This document shows, piece by piece, positions 5,301 to 5,741 of a stretch of 5,741 nt of DNA. The stretch comes from Candidatus Woesearchaeota archaeon. Its GTDB lineage: Archaea > Nanobdellota > Nanobdellia > Woesearchaeales > UBA12501. Position 1 is the first letter of the stretch, and every line of letters begins with the position of its first letter. The position numbers and the translations under genes are program-made. A model generated the notes under the pieces. That model had not been told where the DNA came from. It did not search any database and worked only from the letters and a program-made list of their open reading frames with translations. Location: NCBI GenBank assembly GCA_016203375.1, contig JACQMX010000113.1, positions 1 to 5,741 on the forward strand, written 5' to 3'.

Positions 5301-5741
5301 GGTTGGCATTCTGGCGGAGAACAGGACTGGTCTTATTATTGCGAATTGCACTATTCGGGATTTCGCTACTGGGGTAAACTTCAGTCGGAATGTTAATCAT
5401 AGTCGGATTGTTCAGAACTTGTTCCAGAACAATACGAATGATGTTTTCCTGAAGTCTTTTACGCTTGATGGTCTGGTCTCTAACATTACGATTGCTTTCA
5501 ATCGATTTAATGCAACGCAGAGCGTTGCTGTCACTTCATCGGTAGGCCTCTCGACTAGCCGCATCCTGAATTTTACTATCACGGACAATAATTTTACAAG
5601 TTCCGCAAATAGTGATGGCATCAGTCTTCGGGCAACGAATACCAGTATTGAGCGAAATATATTCCAAATAGCAGGTACCCCTATTGCTTTGCCTCAATCT
5701 CTTGATAATATTTTAATAGCAACCAATAACTTATCTGTTAC
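2317..5741 (+). CDS. Giant secreted surface protein: beta-propeller, Ig-like and parallel beta-helix domains (3' end outside window)
   Basis: Reading from the ATG at 2317, the frame stays open to the window edge: 1,141 complete codons with no stop, so the protein is C-terminally incomplete here. Order: signal peptide (1-25), probable seven-unit beta-propeller (about 75-468), Ig-like domain (about 469-565), Cys-capped beta-helix module 1 (about 566-948) and a related module 2 (949 to edge). It is rich in Asn, Thr, Ser and Gly and carries about 68 N-X-S/T sequons by hand count, all after the signal peptide. These features point to an exported, heavily glycosylated cell-surface or S-layer-associated protein. 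The beta-helix part belongs to the broad NosD/PbH1 type, which in known families binds or cleaves polysaccharide or acts as adhesin; I see no clear catalytic site. A C-terminal anchor, if any, lies outside the window. Translation is coupled to gene 2. Confidence 0.9.
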   Translation, partial: MKARNIIRWIVYLSIFLSCVSFAAAINGTIVWSNSSIVGGIFAIPYTSPTTIGTTYNAINTTNSAIQYLKAETTFYRDEMIVALSNVNGSLYVLKCVDRCDAQADWSIIGNLTNAINSSHIDRQAFDIAYEQSTGRAMVVFTNYSTAGKAYYCLYNGTNWTPAANCNGNFSPGTGNEIDFGTGGVPLWIELEPKNMSDEILIGILDNSSAYAAARWNGSTWLNIASFGTGAATNFTQSFDLAYEALSGNAVMAFDKTALDGTTQHRNYTSSGWSSADSTGPDTGAGNNNWIELASDATSDRISMMVGDSEADAHLYIWKPDGSNNYFMPSGTDPIDAIIEPTTGKDVATVWSKTNAVALFSYTDNNAATQDVACWTLSGNFTAVTADVGGSNSNDVDGVVYFQSPEGGVALALREDVVDDLIATYWNGTACLAGNFTRIPTTGVLESTLSVTTDNAPQMPYSFAYNNLDIIRPSVSNPTRNGTVLSLGGSVQINVTATDNIRIGSVLLGNFTNQTMTSIGTNVFQINTTPSSLGCSENNTVCQVFFYGIDGAGNTNATTSLRLDILACGQAINASTTMTNNFNNCSGTAITINASNLVFDCLNFNITYATNDFGYGINATDRTNVTIQNCNIFNGNASITSHAGIFFSQMKDGQILNNVLNISENQGIHIEFLSNNNTIANNRVNSTSFPLIFENAHGNNVTNNTAFAADGASAIRLSDSLNNSLTNNVASGMLGMEVISSSHNNTFINNRGIGLGDNGLTITSSNGNNFTNSTFISNASIAISVVGTDNIFTNIFAIINRTGTGIYVGNSANQFVNTTIRSNGTWIFSNLPGTNNFTNTLFNATNGSIRILPIVTMPDSTNVSLANLNISFNRAFLNSVALSFLNTSAEITLRNISFEDPIPRVDFEDDGTFVDCSASICTELSFASGVFVYNVTRFTTYSSNETALACGQTITTNKTLDSNLNTSSGTCLTLGADGLTLNCAGFNLSGGGSGTVGILAENRTGLIIANCTIRDFATGVNFSRNVNHSRIVQNLFQNNTNDVFLKSFTLDGLVSNITIAFNRFNATQSVAVTSSVGLSTSRILNFTITDNNFTSSANSDGISLRATNTSIERNIFQIAGTPIALPQSLDNILIATNNLSV
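2539..3720 (+). other. Probable seven-unit beta-propeller domain
   Basis: Seven diverged units begin near residues 75, 126, 188, 239, 290, 336 and 396, 46-70 residues apart. Most open with a hydrophobic strand pattern (FDIAYEQSTGRAMVVF; FDLAYEALSGNAVMAF; WIELASDATSDRISMMV) and close with an aromatic-Asn-Gly/Trp pattern (LYNGTNW, RWNGSTW, SSGW, YWNGTAC). Units 2 and 4 resemble each other most, as do 3 and 5, so the ancestral repeat was probably a pair of blades of about 110 residues. Close Cys pairs (96/100, 153/166, 374/431) could form disulfides. The pattern matches, from memory, surface propellers in DPANN archaea and some bacteria. Ligand is unknown. Confidence 0.6.
3721..4011 (+). other. 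Ig-like beta-sandwich domain of gene 3
   Basis: Residues about 469-565 show a typical prokaryotic Ig-like pattern: an opening with P-x-V-x-N-P-T, a central strand INVTATDN, and a closing VCQVFFYGIDGAGNTNATT whose D-x-(A/G)-GN turn is characteristic of Big/PKD-like surface modules. Cys535 and Cys542 flank the penultimate loop and could pair. It separates the propeller from the beta-helices and is probably a structural spacer. Confidence 0.65.
4012..5160 (+). other. Parallel beta-helix module 1 with Cys-rich cap
   Basis: The module opens with LACGQAI and a capping stretch containing Cys568, 585, 601 and 630, then enters regular rungs. After the rungs, residues about 861-908 are a less regular beta-rich stretch. 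The closing segment has Cys916 and Cys921 (DCSASIC) and ends YNVTRFTTYSS, after which the second module's LACGQ starts at once. Such a cap-rungs-closure block fits NosD-like right-handed beta-helices. Asn-rich turns are frequent, as expected for Asn ladders. No carboxylate cluster of the polysaccharide-lyase type stands out by eye, so binding or adhesion is more likely than catalysis, with low certainty. Confidence 0.7.
4315..4860 (+). repeat. Eight beta-helix rungs of 19-25 residues
   Basis: Rungs begin at about 4315, 4384, 4453, 4519, 4591, 4657, 4732 and 4789. Each starts with a short hydrophobic strand (GIHIEF, PLIFEN, SAIRLS, GMEVIS, GLTITS, IAISVV, GIYVGN, TWIFSN), followed by Asn-rich turns of the type HNNTFINN or GNNVTNN. 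The repeats are protein-level only; DNA identity between units is low. The NN-x-T turn places sequons at nearly the same point of successive rungs, which would stack glycans or an Asn ladder along one face. Confidence 0.7.
5161..5741 (+). other. Parallel beta-helix module 2, cut by window end
   Basis: The module starts with ACGQTITTNKTLDSN, closely parallel to ACGQAINASTTMTNN of module 1, and repeats the four-Cys cap (950, 971, 983, 1011 against 568, 585, 601, 630). LTLNCAGFNLSG and LIIANCTIRDF are close to the standard cap-to-rung transition of such helices. Rungs then follow (GVNFSRNVNHSRIVQNLFQN and onward) until the window ends. It is clearly a paralogous copy of module 1; its length and its closing segment cannot be seen here. 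Confidence 0.7.

Noticed and set aside
4734..5351. Minus-strand open frame of 205 codons
   Set aside because: It lies wholly inside the continuous gene 3 frame, which has a signal peptide and clear domain repeats. Its translation shows no recognisable domain and has no promoter or ribosome site; it is a mirror of the Asn/Thr-rich codons.

Overview
The window looks like chromosomal DNA of an uncultured archaeon, most likely a DPANN-type lineage (Woesearchaeota/Pacearchaeota-like). The visible support is an archaeal-style TATA/BRE element in an AT-rich leader, a duplicated helix-turn-helix-like domain ending in a signature (LNRDDRTIWTTYNR) that I remember from DPANN genomes, and very large, Asn-rich, sequon-rich surface proteins with the layout seen in those archaea. 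The taxonomic placement is inference; no rRNA or other marker gene is present.

Layout: positions 1-80 are a non-coding, AT-rich promoter region (15 G/C in 80 bases). From about 80 onward all the sequence reads on the plus strand as one tight three-gene cluster. Gene 1 (190-654, with an open extension back to about 58-73 that lacks an ordinary start codon) is a small cytoplasmic protein made mostly of two copies of an HTH-like domain. Gene 2 (647-2320) overlaps it by 8 bases and encodes a single-pass membrane protein: a Lys-rich helical cytoplasmic head, one transmembrane helix, two beta-sandwich-like domains separated by Pro/Ser/Thr/Asn-rich linkers, and a C-terminal jelly-roll-like domain with four Cys. 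Gene 3 (2317-5741, continuing past the window) overlaps gene 2 by the 4-base ATGA and has no stop codon over 1,141 complete codons. It encodes a secreted giant with a signal peptide, a probable seven-unit beta-propeller, one Ig-like domain, and two consecutive Cys-capped parallel beta-helix modules, the second cut by the window edge.

How it may work together (inference): the overlaps imply co-transcription and translational coupling. The two envelope proteins carry dense N-glycosylation sequons (14 in gene 2, all after the membrane helix; about 68 by hand count in gene 3, all after the signal peptide), so they are probably glycosylated cell-surface proteins, perhaps an anchor/receptor and a large displayed or released binding protein. 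The HTH-like protein could be the local regulator. No RNA genes, mobile elements, CRISPR arrays or minus-strand genes are supported.
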